Part shown: one piece after another, positions 1 through 12,452 of the stretch | How the letters are laid out: each line of letters opens with the position of its first letter | Numbering within the stretch: the stretch's first letter is position 1 | From: Mycolicibacter sp. MU0083 | GTDB lineage: Bacteria > Actinomycetota > Actinomycetes > Mycobacteriales > Mycobacteriaceae | DNA: 64,000 nucleotides | NCBI RefSeq assembly: GCF_963378075.1 | Contig: NZ_OY726394.1 | Coordinates: 1 to 64,000, forward strand | Direction: 5' to 3' | Made by a program: the position numbers and the translations under genes | Notes under the pieces: generated by a model | Databases searched by the model: none | Told to the model about the DNA's origin: nothing | Seen by the model: the letters and a program-made list of their open reading frames with translations, nothing else

Positions 1-48
1 TGCGTCCCAGAACACCATCGAACCGCGGCGAATCAGGGGGGTTGGGCT

Positions 49-1515
49 GTGAGTGATGAGCCCGGACCGGCGTTCCTCACCCTTTGGGACGAAGTCGTCG
101 CCGAACTCAACGGTGAAACACCTCCCCCCAACGGCGTCGCCCCGTCCCTGACCCGCCAACAGAAGGCCTGGCTCAACCTGGTCCACCCGTTGGCCCTGGT
201 CGAGGGCTTCGCATTGCTCGCGGTTCCGAGCAGCTTCGTCCAGAACGAGATCGAACGTCATCTCCGCACCCAGATCACCGCGGCCCTGAGCCGACGCCTC
301 GGGCACGACATCGAACTCGGCGTGCGCATCGCACCGCAACCCGCCGACGATCAACCGCCCGCGCCGGCCCCCGATGCCCCCGAGCAGCGACCCGATGACG
401 ACGAAGACGAGACCACCGACGTCGAGTACGACTGGCCGAACTACTTCACCGAGCGGCCCAGCGACGATTCCACCACCGCCGACGGTGCCAGCCTCAACCG
501 TCGCTACACCTTCGACACCTTCGTCATCGGCACCTCCAATCGCTTCGCCCACGCGGCCGCGCTGGCGATCGCCGAAGCTCCCGCCCGGGCCTACAACCCG
601 CTGTTCATCTGGGGCGAGTCCGGACTGGGCAAGACCCACCTGCTGCACGCGGCCGGCAACTACACCCAACGGCTGTTCCCCGGGATGCGGGTGAAGTACG
701 TCTCCACCGAAGAGTTCACCAACGACTTCATCAACTCGCTGCGTGACGACCGCAAGGTCGCCTTCAAACGCAGTTACCGCGAGATCGATGTCCTGCTGAT
801 CGACGACATCCAGTTCATCGAAGGCAAAGAAGGTATCCAGGAAGAGTTCTTCCATACCTTCAACACCCTGCACAACGCGAACAAGCAGATCGTCATCAGC
901 TCCGACCGCGCCCCGAAACAGCTTGCGACACTGGAAGATCGGCTGCGAACCCGGTTCGAATGGGGTCTGATCACCGACGTCCAGCCGCCGGATCTGGAAA
1001 CCCGGATCGCGATCCTGCGCAAGAAGGCGCAGATGGAGCGCCTCGACGTGCCCGGTGACGTGCTCGAGTTGATCGCGACCAGTATCGAACGCAACATCCG
1101 CGAGCTCGAGGGTGCCCTGATCCGCGTCACCGCCTTCGCCTCGCTGAACAAGACGCCGATCGACCGTGCCCTGGCCGAGATCGTGCTGCGCGATCTGATC
1201 GCCGACGCGAGCACCATGCAGATCAGTGCCGCGATCATCATGGCCGTCATCGCCGAGTACTTCGACACCACCGTGGAGGAGCTGCGGGGCCCGGGCAAGA
1301 CTCGTCCGCTGGCACAGTCCCGACAGATCGCCATGTATCTCTGCCGTGAACTGACCGACCTGTCGCTACCCAAGATCGGCCAGGCGTTCGGCCGTGACCA
1401 CACCACGGTCATGTACGCCGAACGCAAGATCCGTGGCGAGATGGCCGAGCGACGCGAGGTCTTCGATCAGGTCAAGGAACTCACCACCAGGATTCGGCAG
1501 CGCGCCAAGCGCTGA
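49..1515 (+). CDS. dnaA: Chromosomal replication initiator DnaA
   Basis: DnaA binds DnaA boxes at oriC, melts the adjacent AT-rich DNA and helps load the replicative helicase. The 488-residue product has the four-domain plan: an N-terminal interaction domain (about 1-110), an acidic/proline-rich linker (about 110-155), the AAA+ domain and a C-terminal DNA-binding domain. Walker A GESGLGKT is at 189-196 and Walker B LLIDDIQF at about 249-256. The DnaA-box recognition signature FGRDHTTV is near 447, followed by a basic helix. The start is GTG at 49; the promoter lies upstream of the window. It is followed by a long non-coding stretch and dnaN, the standard mycobacterial arrangement. Length and motifs are typical and nothing is missing. 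Confidence 0.98.
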   Translation: MSDEPGPAFLTLWDEVVAELNGETPPPNGVAPSLTRQQKAWLNLVHPLALVEGFALLAVPSSFVQNEIERHLRTQITAALSRRLGHDIELGVRIAPQPADDQPPAPAPDAPEQRPDDDEDETTDVEYDWPNYFTERPSDDSTTADGASLNRRYTFDTFVIGTSNRFAHAAALAIAEAPARAYNPLFIWGESGLGKTHLLHAAGNYTQRLFPGMRVKYVSTEEFTNDFINSLRDDRKVAFKRSYREIDVLLIDDIQFIEGKEGIQEEFFHTFNTLHNANKQIVISSDRAPKQLATLEDRLRTRFEWGLITDVQPPDLETRIAILRKKAQMERLDVPGDVLELIATSIERNIRELEGALIRVTAFASLNKTPIDRALAEIVLRDLIADASTMQISAAIIMAVIAEYFDTTVEELRGPGKTRPLAQSRQIAMYLCRELTDLSLPKIGQAFGRDHTTVMYAERKIRGEMAERREVFDQVKELTTRIRQRAKR

Positions 1516-2050
1516 TTCCGGCGTGTTCACCCGTCGGTCATTACAAAAAACTTTGGCATCTCTCGTACCACCGGTCACGCTCCCGCCCTGTGGATAGCGT
1601 TGCGGACAACCTGTCCACCGTCGTGGAACCACCGCGCCGGCCATACACAACCGCCGGGTCATACACAGTGGCTCCCACCCGGCCCGGCGTGTCGTTCACC
1701 GTCGGTCCCCAACCGGGTCACCGCGCTCAACTGCGACGATGCGACCTTGTACCCAGCATCCACAGGACTTATTACTAATACTGGGATCTCTTCCTCGATT
1801 CCTTCTAAAAACAGGCCCTTGGGGATTCGGTTCACGATGTCCTGTTCACAACCCGCTGGTTCCTCCGGTGAACTACACCGCGCCGTACCGGTCGGAGTCT
1901 GATGTTTGACTTTCACGACGGCCCCCCAGGCTCTACGGTTGGGGGCCTACCGCTCTTACACTTCGGCGTGGGGCGTTGTCCGGCTGCAGGTGGGGATGTT
2001 CACCGGTTGCCGCGGGATAGAGCCCGATATCGGGGTGACGAGAGGACACT
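1516..2050. other. oriC: Probable chromosomal origin oriC (dnaA-dnaN intergenic region)
   Basis: This is 535 bases without a credible gene, in the place where mycobacteria carry oriC. It holds degenerate DnaA boxes relative to TT(A/G)TCCACA: TGTGGATAG (1589-1597, inverted, one mismatch), TGCGGACAA (1601-1609, inverted, one mismatch), CTGTCCACC (1611-1619), GCATCCACA (1756-1764) and CTGTTCACA (1842-1850). The stretch about 1767-1812 is much richer in A/T than its surroundings and is a candidate unwinding element. A 7-bp perfect stem (1920-1926 with 1941-1947) sits near the dnaN end. It could be a terminator for dnaA transcripts, although no T-run follows. The dnaN promoter must also lie here. 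Box assignments are by eye. Confidence 0.85.
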
Positions 2051-3247
2051 ATGGACGCGGCGACCACGAACGCGGGTCTGACCGACTTGAAATTCCGCCT
2101 GGACCGAGACGACTTCGCCGACGCCGTGGCGTGGGTGGCCAAGTCACTGCCCGCCCGGCCCACCGTGCCGTTGCTCGCCGGTGTGCTGCTCAGCGGCTCC
2201 GAGGATCGTCTGACCGTGTCGGGTTTCGACTACGAGGTCTCCGCCGAGGTTGAGCTGGCAGCTGAAATCGCTTCTCCGGGAAGCGTTCTGGTCTCCGGAC
2301 GGCTGCTCTCCGATATCACCAAGGCGTTGCCGGCCAAGCCGGTGGAAGTCCAGGTCGAATCCACCCGGGTCTCGCTGATCTGCGGTAATGCACGTTTCTC
2401 ACTGCCGACCATGACCGTCGAGGATTACCCGACCCTGCCGACCCTGCCCGACGAGACCGGTGTGCTGGCCTCCGATGTCTTCGCCGAAGCGATCAGCCAG
2501 GTGGCGGTGGCCGCCGGCCGCGACGACACGCTGCCGATGCTCACCGGTATCCGGGTGGAGATCTCGGGTAACTCCGTGGTGCTGGCGGCCACCGACCGGT
2601 TCCGGCTGGCGGTCCGCGAGTTGAGTTGGTCGGCTGCGCCGGGCACCGAAGCCGCGGTACTGGTACCGGCCAAGACGCTGTCGGAGGCGGCCAAGGCCAG
2701 CAGCGACGGCAACGAGGTCCACCTGGCGCTCGGAGCCGGCGCGGCAGTCGGCAGCGAGGGCCTGCTCGGCATCACCAGCGCCGGCAAACGCAGCACGACG
2801 CGGCTGTTGGACGCCGAATTCCCGAAGTTCCGCCAGCTGCTGCCCAGCGAACACCTGGCCGTGGCGACCATCGGCGTCGCGGAGCTGACCGAGGCGATCA
2901 AACGTGTCGCGTTGGTCGCCGATCGCGGCGCGCAGGTGCGGATGGAGTTGTCCGAAGGAACGCTGCGGCTCTCCGCCGGTGCCGAAGACGTCGGCCGGGC
3001 CGAGGAAGACCTGCCGATCGACTTCGTCGGCGAGCCGCTGACCATCGCGTTCAATCCGAGTTATCTCACCGACGGCCTCGGCTCGCTGCACAGTGAGAAG
3101 GTGTCGATGGGATTCACCGATCCCAAGAAGCCGGCCGTGCTGCGGCCGGTCGGTGCCGACGACCCGGCGTTGATCGGCCCGGGTCCGTTCCCCGCGGTGC
3201 CGTCGGATTACGTCTACCTGTTGATGCCGGTCCGCCTCCCGGGCTGA
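2051..3247 (+). CDS. dnaN: DNA polymerase III beta sliding clamp
   Basis: The beta clamp is a dimeric ring that tethers the replicative polymerase and other repair and replication proteins to DNA. The 398-residue product has three repeated clamp domains and ends in the characteristic hydrophobic tail [10 protein letters not shown] that forms part of the client-binding pocket. The start is ATG at 2051, with AGAGGA at 2041-2046 as the ribosome binding site. It sits between oriC and recF, as in M. tuberculosis. Some fast-growing relatives carry gnd between dnaN and recF; here the gap is only 37 bases. Length is normal for actinobacteria and the identification is secure. Confidence 0.98.
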   Translation: MDAATTNAGLTDLKFRLDRDDFADAVAWVAKSLPARPTVPLLAGVLLSGSEDRLTVSGFDYEVSAEVELAAEIASPGSVLVSGRLLSDITKALPAKPVEVQVESTRVSLICGNARFSLPTMTVEDYPTLPTLPDETGVLASDVFAEAISQVAVAAGRDDTLPMLTGIRVEISGNSVVLAATDRFRLAVRELSWSAAPGTEAAVLVPAKTLSEAAKASSDGNEVHLALGAGAAVGSEGLLGITSAGKRSTTRLLDAEFPKFRQLLPSEHLAVATIGVAELTEAIKRVALVADRGAQVRMELSEGTLRLSAGAEDVGRAEEDLPIDFVGEPLTIAFNPSYLTDGLGSLHSEKVSMGFTDPKKPAVLRPVGADDPALIGPGPFPAVPSDYVYLLMPVRLPG

Positions 3248-3284
3248 TCGGCACGGCGGTGACGGCAGGAGGGGTTGGTTCTCG

Positions 3285-4445
3285 GTGTATGTCCGCCATC
3301 TGGGCCTACGGGATTTCCGGTCCTGGGCGCAGGTCGACCTGGAACTGGAACCGGGTGCGACGGTACTGGTCGGTCCGAACGGCTACGGTAAGACCAATCT
3401 TGTTGAGGCCCTGTGGTATTCGTCCACTCTGGGATCTCACCGGGTAGCCACCGACGCGCCGCTGATCCGGGGTGGAGCCAATCGGGCGGTGGTCTCGACG
3501 ATCGTGGTCAACGAGGGCCGGGAACTGGCCGTGGACCTCGAGATCGCCGCGGGGCGGGCCAACAAGGTCCGGCTGAACCGCTCACCGGTGCGGCACGCCC
3601 GCGAGGTGATCGGGGTGCTGCGCGCCGTGCTGTTCGCGCCGGAGGATCTGTCCCTGGTTCGCGGGGATCCCGGCGAACGACGCCGCTACCTGGACGAATT
3701 GGCCAGTGTGCGGCGGCCGCGGATCGCCGGGGTGCGCGCCGATTACGACAAGGTGCTGCGGCAACGCACCGCCCTGCTCAAGAGTGCCCCCGGGGCACTG
3801 CACCGCGGCGACAAGTCGGTGCTCGACACCCTCGATGTGTGGGATGAGCAACTGGCCGCGCACGGTGCGGAACTGATGGCCGCCCGGATCGAGTTGGTCG
3901 ACCAGCTGGCACCGGAAGTGGAGAAGGCCTACCAGCTGCTGGCGCCGGGAACCCGCAGCGCCGGCGTCGCCTACCGGCCGAAACTCGAGATCGATCTGGC
4001 ACAGAGTGCGTTGCAGCCGGCGGACCTGCAAGCCGCACTCCTGGAGGAACTCGGGCGTCGGCGACGTGCCGAACTGGACCGCGGCGTCTGCCTGGTCGGG
4101 CCGCATCGCGACGAATTGGAGCTTCGGCTGGGTGAAAGGCCGGTGAAAGGCTTTGCCAGTCATGGGGAATCGTGGTCCATGGCACTGTCGCTGCGGTTGG
4201 CCGCCTATCACCTGCTCAGCAGCGAAGGGGCCGAACCGGTGCTGCTCCTCGACGATGTGTTCGCCGAACTCGACGGCGCGCGACGGCGGGCCCTGGCCGA
4301 CGTCGCGGCGTCTGCCGAACAGGTTCTGATCACCGCCGCGGTCCCCGACGACGTACCCGCGGACTGGCAGGCCCGGCGAATCCGGATCGACGTCACCGAG
4401 GGTGACGACGGCCGGATCTCCGAACTGGTCGGAGAGCTGCCGTGA
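3285..4445 (+). CDS. recF: DNA replication/repair ATPase RecF
   Basis: RecF is an SMC-like ATPase that works with RecO and RecR to load RecA at single-strand gaps and stalled forks. The 386-residue product has Walker A GPNGYGKT at residues 30-37, an ABC-type signature region in the C-terminal third, and Walker [12 protein letters not shown] near 320. The start is GTG at 3285, with a strong AGGAGGGG at 3267-3274. Its TGA stop overlaps the GTG of the next gene in GTGA, so recF and dciA are translationally coupled. Length and motif order match the family. Confidence 0.97.
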   Translation: MYVRHLGLRDFRSWAQVDLELEPGATVLVGPNGYGKTNLVEALWYSSTLGSHRVATDAPLIRGGANRAVVSTIVVNEGRELAVDLEIAAGRANKVRLNRSPVRHAREVIGVLRAVLFAPEDLSLVRGDPGERRRYLDELASVRRPRIAGVRADYDKVLRQRTALLKSAPGALHRGDKSVLDTLDVWDEQLAAHGAELMAARIELVDQLAPEVEKAYQLLAPGTRSAGVAYRPKLEIDLAQSALQPADLQAALLEELGRRRRAELDRGVCLVGPHRDELELRLGERPVKGFASHGESWSMALSLRLAAYHLLSSEGAEPVLLLDDVFAELDGARRRALADVAASAEQVLITAAVPDDVPADWQARRIRIDVTEGDDGRISELVGELP

Positions 4446-5020
4446 GCGACACCGACGAATCTGCGGAGCAGCCTCAGCTCGGGCCGCCGGAGCATCTGGC
4501 CGGGTTGACCGGCATGGACCTGGTGCGCCGGACCCTCGCCGAAGCGCGCGAGGCCGCCCGCAGTCAGGGCAAGGACGTCGGGCAGGGCCGGCGGGCGCCG
4601 TTGCGCCGCCGCACCCCCGCCGGCGGGGGCGGTCGCCGCAGTTGGTCGGGCCCGGGACCGGACCGCCGCGATCCGCAGACCCTTGGCGCAGCGACCCGTG
4701 ACCTGGCCCAATCCCGGGGCTGGTCCACTCAGGTCGCCGAGGGCACCGTGCTGGGCCAGTGGCGTTCGGTGGTCGGCGACGACATCGCCTCTCATGCGAC
4801 ACCGACCCGACTGGTGGACGGCGTCTTGAGTGTTTCGGCCGAATCGACCGCCTGGGCGACCCAGTTGCGCCTGGTGCAGGCGCAGTTGCTGACCAAGATC
4901 GCCGCGGCCGTCGGGGACGGTGTGGTCAAGACGTTGAAGATCACCGGACCCACCGCGCCGTCGTGGCGCAAGGGGCCGTTGCACGTCTCCGGTCGTGGCC
5001 CGCGGGACACCTACGGCTGA
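4442..5020 (+). CDS. dciA: DciA-like replicative helicase loader/operator (DUF721)
   Basis: The 192-residue protein corresponds to the gene between recF and gyrB in mycobacteria (Rv0004 type), now assigned to the DciA family that interacts with the replicative helicase DnaB. The N-terminal 90 residues are basic and low-complexity, with RRAPLRRR and a glycine/arginine stretch that may bind DNA. The DUF721 KH-like fold spans about 95-175 and contains [19 protein letters not shown] and an STAWATQL motif. It starts at GTG 4442 inside the recF stop (GTGA). Position next to dnaA, dnaN and gyrB fits a replication role. The assignment is by family and context; the biochemical role is inferred from the family. 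Confidence 0.9.
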   Translation: MSDTDESAEQPQLGPPEHLAGLTGMDLVRRTLAEAREAARSQGKDVGQGRRAPLRRRTPAGGGGRRSWSGPGPDRRDPQTLGAATRDLAQSRGWSTQVAEGTVLGQWRSVVGDDIASHATPTRLVDGVLSVSAESTAWATQLRLVQAQLLTKIAAAVGDGVVKTLKITGPTAPSWRKGPLHVSGRGPRDTYG

Positions 5021-5178
5021 GCCGACCGCCGCAATCGGCCGTCTGAATGGCGCTACGAGGCTGAAAATGGGTTTCGCGAGCGGCCGGATACTCCGTGAAC
5101 CGCGATATCGACGCCACGGCGCGATCAGATAGGTGGAAACACCCGAAGAAAATGCCCCCGGGCGCTGCCTCACGGTAG

Positions 5179-7272
<2,094 letters not shown>

Positions 7273-7343
7273 GCGAGCCGTCGCACCCGCCGCGAGCCGT
7301 TGCGATCTCTGACCGCCGGACTTCTTCACAGAACGAGGAATAG

Positions 7344-9839
7344 ATGACAGACACCACGCTGCCACCCGGAGACGACTCCGTCGACCGGATCGAACCGGTC
7401 GACATCCAGCAGGAGATGCAGCGCAGCTACATCGACTACGCGATGAGTGTGATCGTGGGCCGTGCGCTGCCCGAGGTCCGCGACGGCCTCAAGCCGGTGC
7501 ACCGCCGGGTGCTCTACGCCATGTACGACTCCGGGTTCCGTCCGGACCGCAGTCACGCGAAATCCGCACGCTCGGTGGCCGAGACGATGGGTAACTATCA
7601 CCCGCACGGTGACGCCTCGATCTACGACACCCTGGTTCGCATGGCGCAGCCCTGGTCGCTGCGCTACCCGCTGGTCGACGGGCAGGGCAACTTCGGTTCC
7701 CCCGGTAACGACCCCGCCGCCGCCATGCGTTACACCGAGGCCCGGCTGACGCCGCTGGCCATGGAGATGCTGCGTGAAATCGACGAGGAGACAGTCGATT
7801 TCATCCCGAACTACGACGGTCGGGTGCAGGAGCCGACGGTGCTGCCCAGCCGGTTCCCGAACCTGCTGGCCAACGGCTCCGGCGGTATCGCGGTCGGTAT
7901 GGCCACCAACATCCCCCCGCACAACCTGCGCGAACTCGCCGAAGCGGTGTTCTGGTGCCTGGACAACCACGAAGCCGATGAAGAGGCCACCCTGGAGGCG
8001 GTGATGGAGCGGGTCAAGGGACCCGACTTCCCCACCTCCGGCCTGATCGTCGGTTCGCAGGGCATCAACGACGCCTACCGGACCGGCCGCGGCTCCATCC
8101 GGATGCGCGGCGTCGTGGAGATCGAGGAGGACTCGCGCGGTCGGGCCCTGCTGGTCATCACCGAGCTGCCGTACCAGGTCAACCACGACAACTTCATCAC
8201 GTCCATCGCCGAGCAGGTGCGCGACGGGAAGTTGGCCGGTATCGCCAACATCGAAGACCAGAGCAGTGACCGGGTGGGCCTGCGGATCGTCGTCGAGGTC
8301 AAGCGCGACGCCGTGGCCAAGGTGGTGCTGAACAACCTCTACAAGCACACCCAGCTGCAGACCAGCTTCGGCGCGAACATGCTCTCGATCGTCGACGGGG
8401 TGCCTCGCACGCTGCGACTGGATCAGATGATCCGCTACTACGTCGCCCACCAGCTCGACGTGATCATCCGGCGCACCACCTACCGGCTGCGCAAGGCCAA
8501 CGAACGCGCCCACATCCTGCGCGGTCTGGTCAAGGCCCTCGACGCCCTCGACGAGGTCATCGCGTTGATCCGTCGGTCGGAGACCGTCGACATCGCACGC
8601 CAGGGCCTGATCGAGCTGCTGGACATCGATGACATTCAGGCGCAGGCGATCCTGGACATGCAGCTGCGCCGGCTGGCCGCCCTGGAACGCCAGAAGATCA
8701 TCGACGACCTCGCCAAGATCGAAGCCGAGATCGCGGATCTGGAAGACATTCTGGCCAAGCCGGAACGGCAGCGGGCGATCGTCAAGGACGAACTCGCCGA
8801 GCTCGCCGAGAAGTACGGCGACGACCGCCGGACCCGGATCATCGCCGCCGACGGTGACGTCGCCGACGAGGACCTGATCGCCCGCGAGGACGTCGTCGTC
8901 ACCATCACCGAGACCGGTTACGCCAAACGAACCAAGACCGACCTGTACCGCAGCCAGAAGCGCGGCGGCAAGGGCGTGCAGGGCGCCGGACTCAAACAGG
9001 ACGACATCGTCGCGCACTTCTTCGTGTGCTCGACCCACGACTGGATCCTGTTCTTCACCACCCAGGGTCGGGTCTACCGGGCGAAGGCCTACGACCTGCC
9101 CGAGGCGTTGCGCACCGCGCGCGGCCAGCACGTCGCGAATCTTCTTGCGTTCCAACCCGAAGAGCGCATCGCCCAGGTCATCCAGATCAAGAGCTACGAG
9201 GACGCGCCCTACCTGGTGCTGGCCACCCGCAACGGGCTGGTGAAGAAATCCAAGCTCACCGATTTCGACTCCAACCGGTCCGGCGGCATCGTCGCGATCA
9301 ACCTGCGCGACGGCGACGAGCTGGTGGGTGCGGTGCTGTGTTCGGCCGACGAGGACCTGCTGTTGGTGTCGGCCAACGGCCAGTCCATCCGGTTCTCGGC
9401 GACCGACGAGGCGTTGCGGCCGATGGGCCGCGCCACCTCCGGTGTGCAGGGCATGCGGTTCAACGCCGACGATCGCCTGTTGTCGCTGAACGTGGTCCGC
9501 GACGACACCTATCTGCTGGTCGCCACCGCCGGCGGATACGCCAAGCGCACCGCGATCGAGGAGTACACCGCGCAGGGCCGTGGCGGCAAGGGCATCCTGA
9601 CCATCCAGTACGACGCCCGCCGCGGGCGGCTGGTCGGGGCGCTGATCGTCGACGACGACAGTGAGCTCTACGCGATCACCTCCGGCGGCGGTGTGATCCG
9701 GACCGCGGCACGCCAGGTCCGCAAGGCCGGCCGGCAGACCAAGGGTGTTCGGTTGATGAACCTGGGCGATGGCGACACACTGATAGCGATCGCACGAAAC
9801 GCCGACGAAGAAGCCGCCGACGAAGAATCGGGTAGCTGA
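7344..9839 (+). CDS. gyrA: DNA gyrase subunit A
   Basis: GyrA cuts and rejoins DNA in the gyrase A2B2 complex. The 831-residue product has the winged-helix breakage domain with active-site Tyr130 in MRYTEARL. The quinolone-resistance region reads GDASIYD at 89-95, so the positions equivalent to M. tuberculosis Gly88, Asp89, Ala90, Ser91 and Asp94 all carry the ancestral residue. The numbering is shifted by one. The C-terminal beta-pinwheel includes the GyrA box QKRGGKG. No intein interrupts the Tyr130 region, where several mycobacteria carry one. The start is ATG 7344 with GAGGAA at 7335-7340. It ends in an acidic tail. Confidence 0.98.
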   Translation: MTDTTLPPGDDSVDRIEPVDIQQEMQRSYIDYAMSVIVGRALPEVRDGLKPVHRRVLYAMYDSGFRPDRSHAKSARSVAETMGNYHPHGDASIYDTLVRMAQPWSLRYPLVDGQGNFGSPGNDPAAAMRYTEARLTPLAMEMLREIDEETVDFIPNYDGRVQEPTVLPSRFPNLLANGSGGIAVGMATNIPPHNLRELAEAVFWCLDNHEADEEATLEAVMERVKGPDFPTSGLIVGSQGINDAYRTGRGSIRMRGVVEIEEDSRGRALLVITELPYQVNHDNFITSIAEQVRDGKLAGIANIEDQSSDRVGLRIVVEVKRDAVAKVVLNNLYKHTQLQTSFGANMLSIVDGVPRTLRLDQMIRYYVAHQLDVIIRRTTYRLRKANERAHILRGLVKALDALDEVIALIRRSETVDIARQGLIELLDIDDIQAQAILDMQLRRLAALERQKIIDDLAKIEAEIADLEDILAKPERQRAIVKDELAELAEKYGDDRRTRIIAADGDVADEDLIAREDVVVTITETGYAKRTKTDLYRSQKRGGKGVQGAGLKQDDIVAHFFVCSTHDWILFFTTQGRVYRAKAYDLPEALRTARGQHVANLLAFQPEERIAQVIQIKSYEDAPYLVLATRNGLVKKSKLTDFDSNRSGGIVAINLRDGDELVGAVLCSADEDLLLVSANGQSIRFSATDEALRPMGRATSGVQGMRFNADDRLLSLNVVRDDTYLLVATAGGYAKRTAIEEYTAQGRGGKGILTIQYDARRGRLVGALIVDDDSELYAITSGGGVIRTAARQVRKAGRQTKGVRLMNLGDGDTLIAIARNADEEAADEESGS

Positions 9840-9895
9840 ACCCGACGGGAAACCCGGCCGCTGCGCGGTTCGGAGATGCAGGTAAGGAGCCGCGC

Positions 9896-10741
9896 GTGAG
9901 CGCACCGAACGAGCCGGGGCACCCGGGCACCGGAGGCAAGCCGGAACCCGCGGGCAACGGTCCGGCAGACGCCGGTCACCGGTCCGCGGGCCGGGCGGGC
10001 CGGATAACCGAGTCCGGCGAGGCCCCGCCCTGGCAGCGTGGCGGCCAATCCCGGCCCAGCGCGCACTCGGCCGGCGTCGACGAGCGACTGCGCCGGTTCG
10101 TCTCCGGCAGCGCCGCACCGACCGGTGCGGCACCGCAGGCGCAGCAGCCACCGCAGCCACCGCAGGCGCAGCAGGCCAAGCCTCCGGCGCAGCCCGCCAA
10201 GCAGGCCGCCCAGCCCGCCAAGCCGTCGGCCCCGTCGGCTCAGCAGGCGAAGCCGGCGGCCAAAGCGGCCCCGGCCAAACCCGCGCAGTCCGAAGACGCC
10301 TACGCCAGCGAACTACCGGACCTGTCCGAACCGCCGCCGCGCCGCAATCCGGCCCGTGCGCCGAAGGTGTCGGCAGGACCGCGTGGCCCGCTGCGGGCCA
10401 GCATGCAGATCCGGCGGATCGACCCGTGGAGCGCCCTGAAGGTGTCGCTGCTGCTGTCGACGGCGTTGTTCTTCGTCTGGATGATCGCCGTGGCCATCTT
10501 GTACGTCGCGCTGGGCGCGATGGGGGTGTGGAGCAAGCTGAACAGCAACGTCGGGGATCTGCTGACCAACAACAGCGCCGCCGAACTGGTCTCGGCCGGC
10601 TCGATTTTCGGTGGGGCGGCCCTGATCGGCTTGGTCAACGTGGTGGTTCTGACCGCGCTGATCACGCTCGGGGTGATCATCTACAACCTCAGCACCGACG
10701 TGGTCGGAGGGGTCGAGGTGACGCTCGCCGACCGGGATTGA
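9896..10741 (+). CDS. DUF3566 transmembrane protein (Rv0007 type)
   Basis: This is the membrane protein that follows gyrA in mycobacteria. The 281-residue product has a hydrophilic N-terminal half (about 1-165) dominated by Pro, Ala, Gln and Lys repeats such as [20 protein letters not shown]3566 domain follows, with two predicted membrane helices at about 183-215 and 240-265 and an extracytoplasmic loop between them. The start is GTG 9896 with AAGGAG at 9884-9889. Function is unknown. The position beside gyrA and upstream of cwsA and crgA, with a low-complexity cytosolic tail, is compatible with a division or envelope-associated scaffold, but that is inference. Confidence 0.88.
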   Translation: MSAPNEPGHPGTGGKPEPAGNGPADAGHRSAGRAGRITESGEAPPWQRGGQSRPSAHSAGVDERLRRFVSGSAAPTGAAPQAQQPPQPPQAQQAKPPAQPAKQAAQPAKPSAPSAQQAKPAAKAAPAKPAQSEDAYASELPDLSEPPPRRNPARAPKVSAGPRGPLRASMQIRRIDPWSALKVSLLLSTALFFVWMIAVAILYVALGAMGVWSKLNSNVGDLLTNNSAAELVSAGSIFGGAALIGLVNVVVLTALITLGVIIYNLSTDVVGGVEVTLADRD

Positions 10742-10762
10742 TCGGTCGTCTGCGCAGCCATT

Positions 10763-10792
10763 TTGGTTAGTGGGCGTCCGGTGCGGTAATCT
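10763..10792 (+). promoter_or_regulatory. Possible SigA-type promoter for the tRNA-Ile/tRNA-Ala pair
   Basis: TTGGTT at 10763-10768 and TAATCT at 10787-10792 are separated by 18 bases and lie 22 bases upstream of tRNA-Ile. They resemble -35 and -10 boxes of the housekeeping sigma factor. The two tRNA genes are only 12 bases apart and are presumably cotranscribed from here. Confidence 0.45.
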
Positions 10793-10814
10793 CGCTCGGT
10801 CGTTAGACGACTAC

Positions 10815-10888
10815 GGGCCTATAGCTCAGGCGGTTAGAGCGCTTCGCTGATAACGAAGAGGTCGGAGGTTCGAGTCCTCCTAGGCCCA
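10815..10888 (+). tRNA. ileT: tRNA-Ile (GAT anticodon)
   Basis: The 74-base cloverleaf has a 7-bp acceptor stem GGGCCTA/TAGGCCC with discriminator A. The D arm is GCTCAGGCGGTTAGAGC, the anticodon arm CTTCG-CTGATAA-CGAAG with GAT at the centre, and the T arm GGAGG-TTCGAGT-CCTCC. No CCA is encoded. It lies directly after the gyrA/DUF3566 genes and before tRNA-Ala, as in M. tuberculosis. Confidence 0.97.
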
Positions 10889-10900
10889 CGAGTCCCACCA

Positions 10901-10973
10901 GGGGCCTTAGCTCAGTTGGTAGAGCGCTGCCTTTGCAAGGCAGATGTCAGGAGTTCGAATCTCCTAGGCTCCA
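10901..10973 (+). tRNA. alaT: tRNA-Ala (TGC anticodon)
   Basis: The 73-base cloverleaf has an acceptor stem GGGGCCT/AGGCTCC containing one G-T pair, with discriminator A. The D arm is GCTCAGTTGGTAGAGC, the anticodon arm CTGCC-TTTGCAA-GGCAG with TGC, and the T arm AGGAG-TTCGAAT-CTCCT. The CCA seen at 10971-10973 overlaps the acceptor end and discriminator and is not a separate tail. It is 12 bases downstream of tRNA-Ile. Confidence 0.97.
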
Positions 10974-11021
10974 CAAGACAAATCGCGACGCGTCCACACC
11001 CGACATCGACGGGGCGACCGG

Positions 11022-11315
11022 CTAGATCCGGGGGGCGCTTTCCACACTCGGCGGCCGCGGAGACGGCTCCTGCGGCCGGTTCGTCCGGCGGACCGCCGCC
11101 ACCGCCGCGCCACCGGCCAGCAGCACCGCCGCGACGCCACCGACGATCACCCACGGACCACGCCACCGGTACAGCTTCACCACGCCCTCGCGCAGCGCGG
11201 TGGCACCCAGGCCGACGGCGCCGCGGGTCACGTCCACCGGGCCCGCCGCAGTACGGGCCAGGCCGCGGGCCAGCCGTTCGCGATGGGTCAGTGGAGTGTG
11301 GGCGGCGGGGCGCAT
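11022..11315 (-). CDS. cwsA: Cell wall synthesis/division protein CwsA, short form
   Basis: This 97-residue single-pass membrane protein lies between tRNA-Ala and ppiA on the minus strand, the place of CwsA (Rv0008c). CwsA interacts with Wag31 and CrgA and helps place the division and elongation machinery. The N-terminus carries the family motif [12 protein letters not shown] followed by GPVDVTRG. A membrane helix at about 54-75 precedes a short basic, proline-rich tail ending PSPRPPSVE. From memory the M. tuberculosis protein is about 145 residues. The basic, coiled-coil-like middle segment is missing here, while both ends are preserved. The start is ATG 11315; the open frame extends further upstream but without homology. 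Confidence 0.85.
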   Translation of the reverse strand: MRPAAHTPLTHRERLARGLARTAAGPVDVTRGAVGLGATALREGVVKLYRWRGPWVIVGGVAAVLLAGGAAVAAVRRTNRPQEPSPRPPSVESAPRI

Positions 11316-11373
11316 GGGTGCAACGCTACCCGTGACGCAGCCCACCCAGCCGGGAATGGCACACTGTGGTCCC

Positions 11374-11904
11374 ATGACCTCCAGCTCTATCGCCACCGCA
11401 ACCGCCACGCTGCACACCAACCGCGGCGACATCAAGATCGCGCTGTTCGGCAACCACGCGCCGAAGACCGTCGCCAACTTCGTCGGCCTGGCGCAGGGCA
11501 CCAAGGAGTACTCCACCACCAACGCCTCCGGCGGCTCGTCGGGCCCGTTCTACGACGGCGCGGTGTTCCACCGGGTGATCAGTGGATTCATGATCCAGGG
11601 CGGTGACCCGGACGGCACCGGCCGCGGCGGCCCCGGCTACAAGTTCGAGGACGAATTCCACCCGGAACTGGTCTTCGACAAGCCCTACCTGCTGGCGATG
11701 GCCAACGCCGGCCCCGCCACCAACGGCTCGCAGTTCTTCATCACCGTCGGCCCGACCCCGCACCTCAACCGTCGGCACACCATTTTCGGTGAGGTCGTCG
11801 ACGCCGCCTCGCAGGGAGTTGTGGACAACATCGCCAACACTGCGACCGACCGTGGCGACCGGCCGACCGAGCCCGTCGTCATCGAGTCGATCACCATCTC
11901 CTAG
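11374..11904 (+). CDS. ppiA: Peptidyl-prolyl cis-trans isomerase A (cyclophilin)
   Basis: This single-domain cyclophilin catalyses cis/trans isomerisation of X-Pro bonds. The 176-residue product has the full fold: the active-site [27 protein letters not shown], the [15 protein letters not shown] core, and HTIFGEV near the end. No signal peptide is visible, so it is cytosolic. I prefer ATG 11374. ATG 11356 would add six residues and align end to end with the 182-residue annotation in M. tuberculosis. Neither start has a convincing ribosome binding site. It is divergent from cwsA across 58 bases and convergent with the PH-domain gene, and ends just before a long hairpin. Confidence 0.95.
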   Translation: MTSSSIATATATLHTNRGDIKIALFGNHAPKTVANFVGLAQGTKEYSTTNASGGSSGPFYDGAVFHRVISGFMIQGGDPDGTGRGGPGYKFEDEFHPELVFDKPYLLAMANAGPATNGSQFFITVGPTPHLNRRHTIFGEVVDAASQGVVDNIANTATDRGDRPTEPVVIESITIS

Positions 11905-11915
11905 CGGAGCACAGC

Positions 11916-11961
11916 CGAAACGCGTCAGCGGCCGGTATAGCCGGCCGCTGACAGCGTTTCG
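11916..11961. terminator. Long bidirectional hairpin between ppiA and the PH-domain gene
   Basis: A 12-bp perfect stem (11924-11935 with 11941-11952, loop TATAG) is extended by a second 8-bp stem, CGAAACGC (11916-11923) with GCGTTTCG (11954-11961), with one bulged A. It lies 11 bases beyond the ppiA stop. It also contains the last codons and stop of the convergent PH-domain gene. There is no T-run on either strand, as is common for mycobacterial hairpin terminators. Confidence 0.75.
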
Positions 11962-12356
11962 AACACATCGCGGGGGTCGGTCCCCAGATCCCATCGGGAC
12001 AAGATCAGCATCAGGTCGTCGCGCGTCTCGATCTCCAGCAGTCGGTGTGTCCGCCCGATCCGCTGATACTCGGTCACCCGTAACCGCGTGATGCTCTCCG
12101 CGGTAACCAGATGACGGCCGAACCAGCCGCGCACCATCAGCCCGTCGGCGGTCAGCGCCAGCTTCGGGCTCGCCCGCCACGACATGGCGGCGAAGATCAG
12201 CAATCCCACGCCGGCCACGCCGGCCAGCACCCGCCCGGGTAGATCGGTGGCGACCGTCACCGCCGCGACGCCCAACAGGGCGCCGATGACGGCGCACGCG
12301 GCGATTCCCTCCCGGGGCGGCGCCCACTGCGACCGCCCGGACCCGGTCTCAGTCAT
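11925..12356 (-). CDS. PH-domain membrane protein (Rv0010c type)
   Basis: The 143-residue protein has two closely spaced membrane helices at about 19-37 and 40-58, followed by a bacterial PH-like domain (about 63-140) containing LTADGLMVRGWFGRHLV and ITRLRVTEYQRIGR. Such proteins have a membrane anchor with a cytosolic PH fold, and their role is unknown. It lies between ppiA and crgA, as in M. tuberculosis. Its stop codon lies inside the convergent terminator hairpin. The start is ATG 12356. Two consensus DnaA boxes lie just upstream of the start. Confidence 0.88.
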   Translation of the reverse strand: MTETGSGRSQWAPPREGIAACAVIGALLGVAAVTVATDLPGRVLAGVAGVGLLIFAAMSWRASPKLALTADGLMVRGWFGRHLVTAESITRLRVTEYQRIGRTHRLLEIETRDDLMLILSRWDLGTDPRDVFETLSAAGYTGR

Positions 12357-12377
12357 CTGAACCGACGCCCGTCGAAG

Positions 12378-12409
12378 TTATCCACAGGAGTTGTCCACAG
12401 TGGGGATAA
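12378..12409. promoter_or_regulatory. Cluster of DnaA boxes outside oriC
   Basis: TTATCCACA at 12378-12386 is the strict DnaA-box consensus. TTGTCCACA at 12391-12399 is the mycobacterial consensus. TGGGGATAA at 12401-12409 is an inverted box with one mismatch. The three lie within 32 bases, in the non-coding gap between the start of the PH-domain gene and the end of crgA, and are better matches than any box in oriC itself. Confidence 0.65.
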
Positions 12410-12452
12410 ATAACATCGGTGTGATTGGCTATCGCACCGCTGCTTCGGCGGC

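Noticed and set aside
7600..7740. GyrA intein or quinolone-resistance mutation
   Set aside because: The Tyr130 region is uninterrupted and the resistance-determining residues are the ancestral Gly, Asp, Ala, Ser and Asp.
7326..10160. 944-codon open frame antisense to gyrA
   Set aside because: Long antisense frames are expected opposite GC-rich genes. The plus strand is unmistakably gyrA and the antisense product has no recognisable domain.
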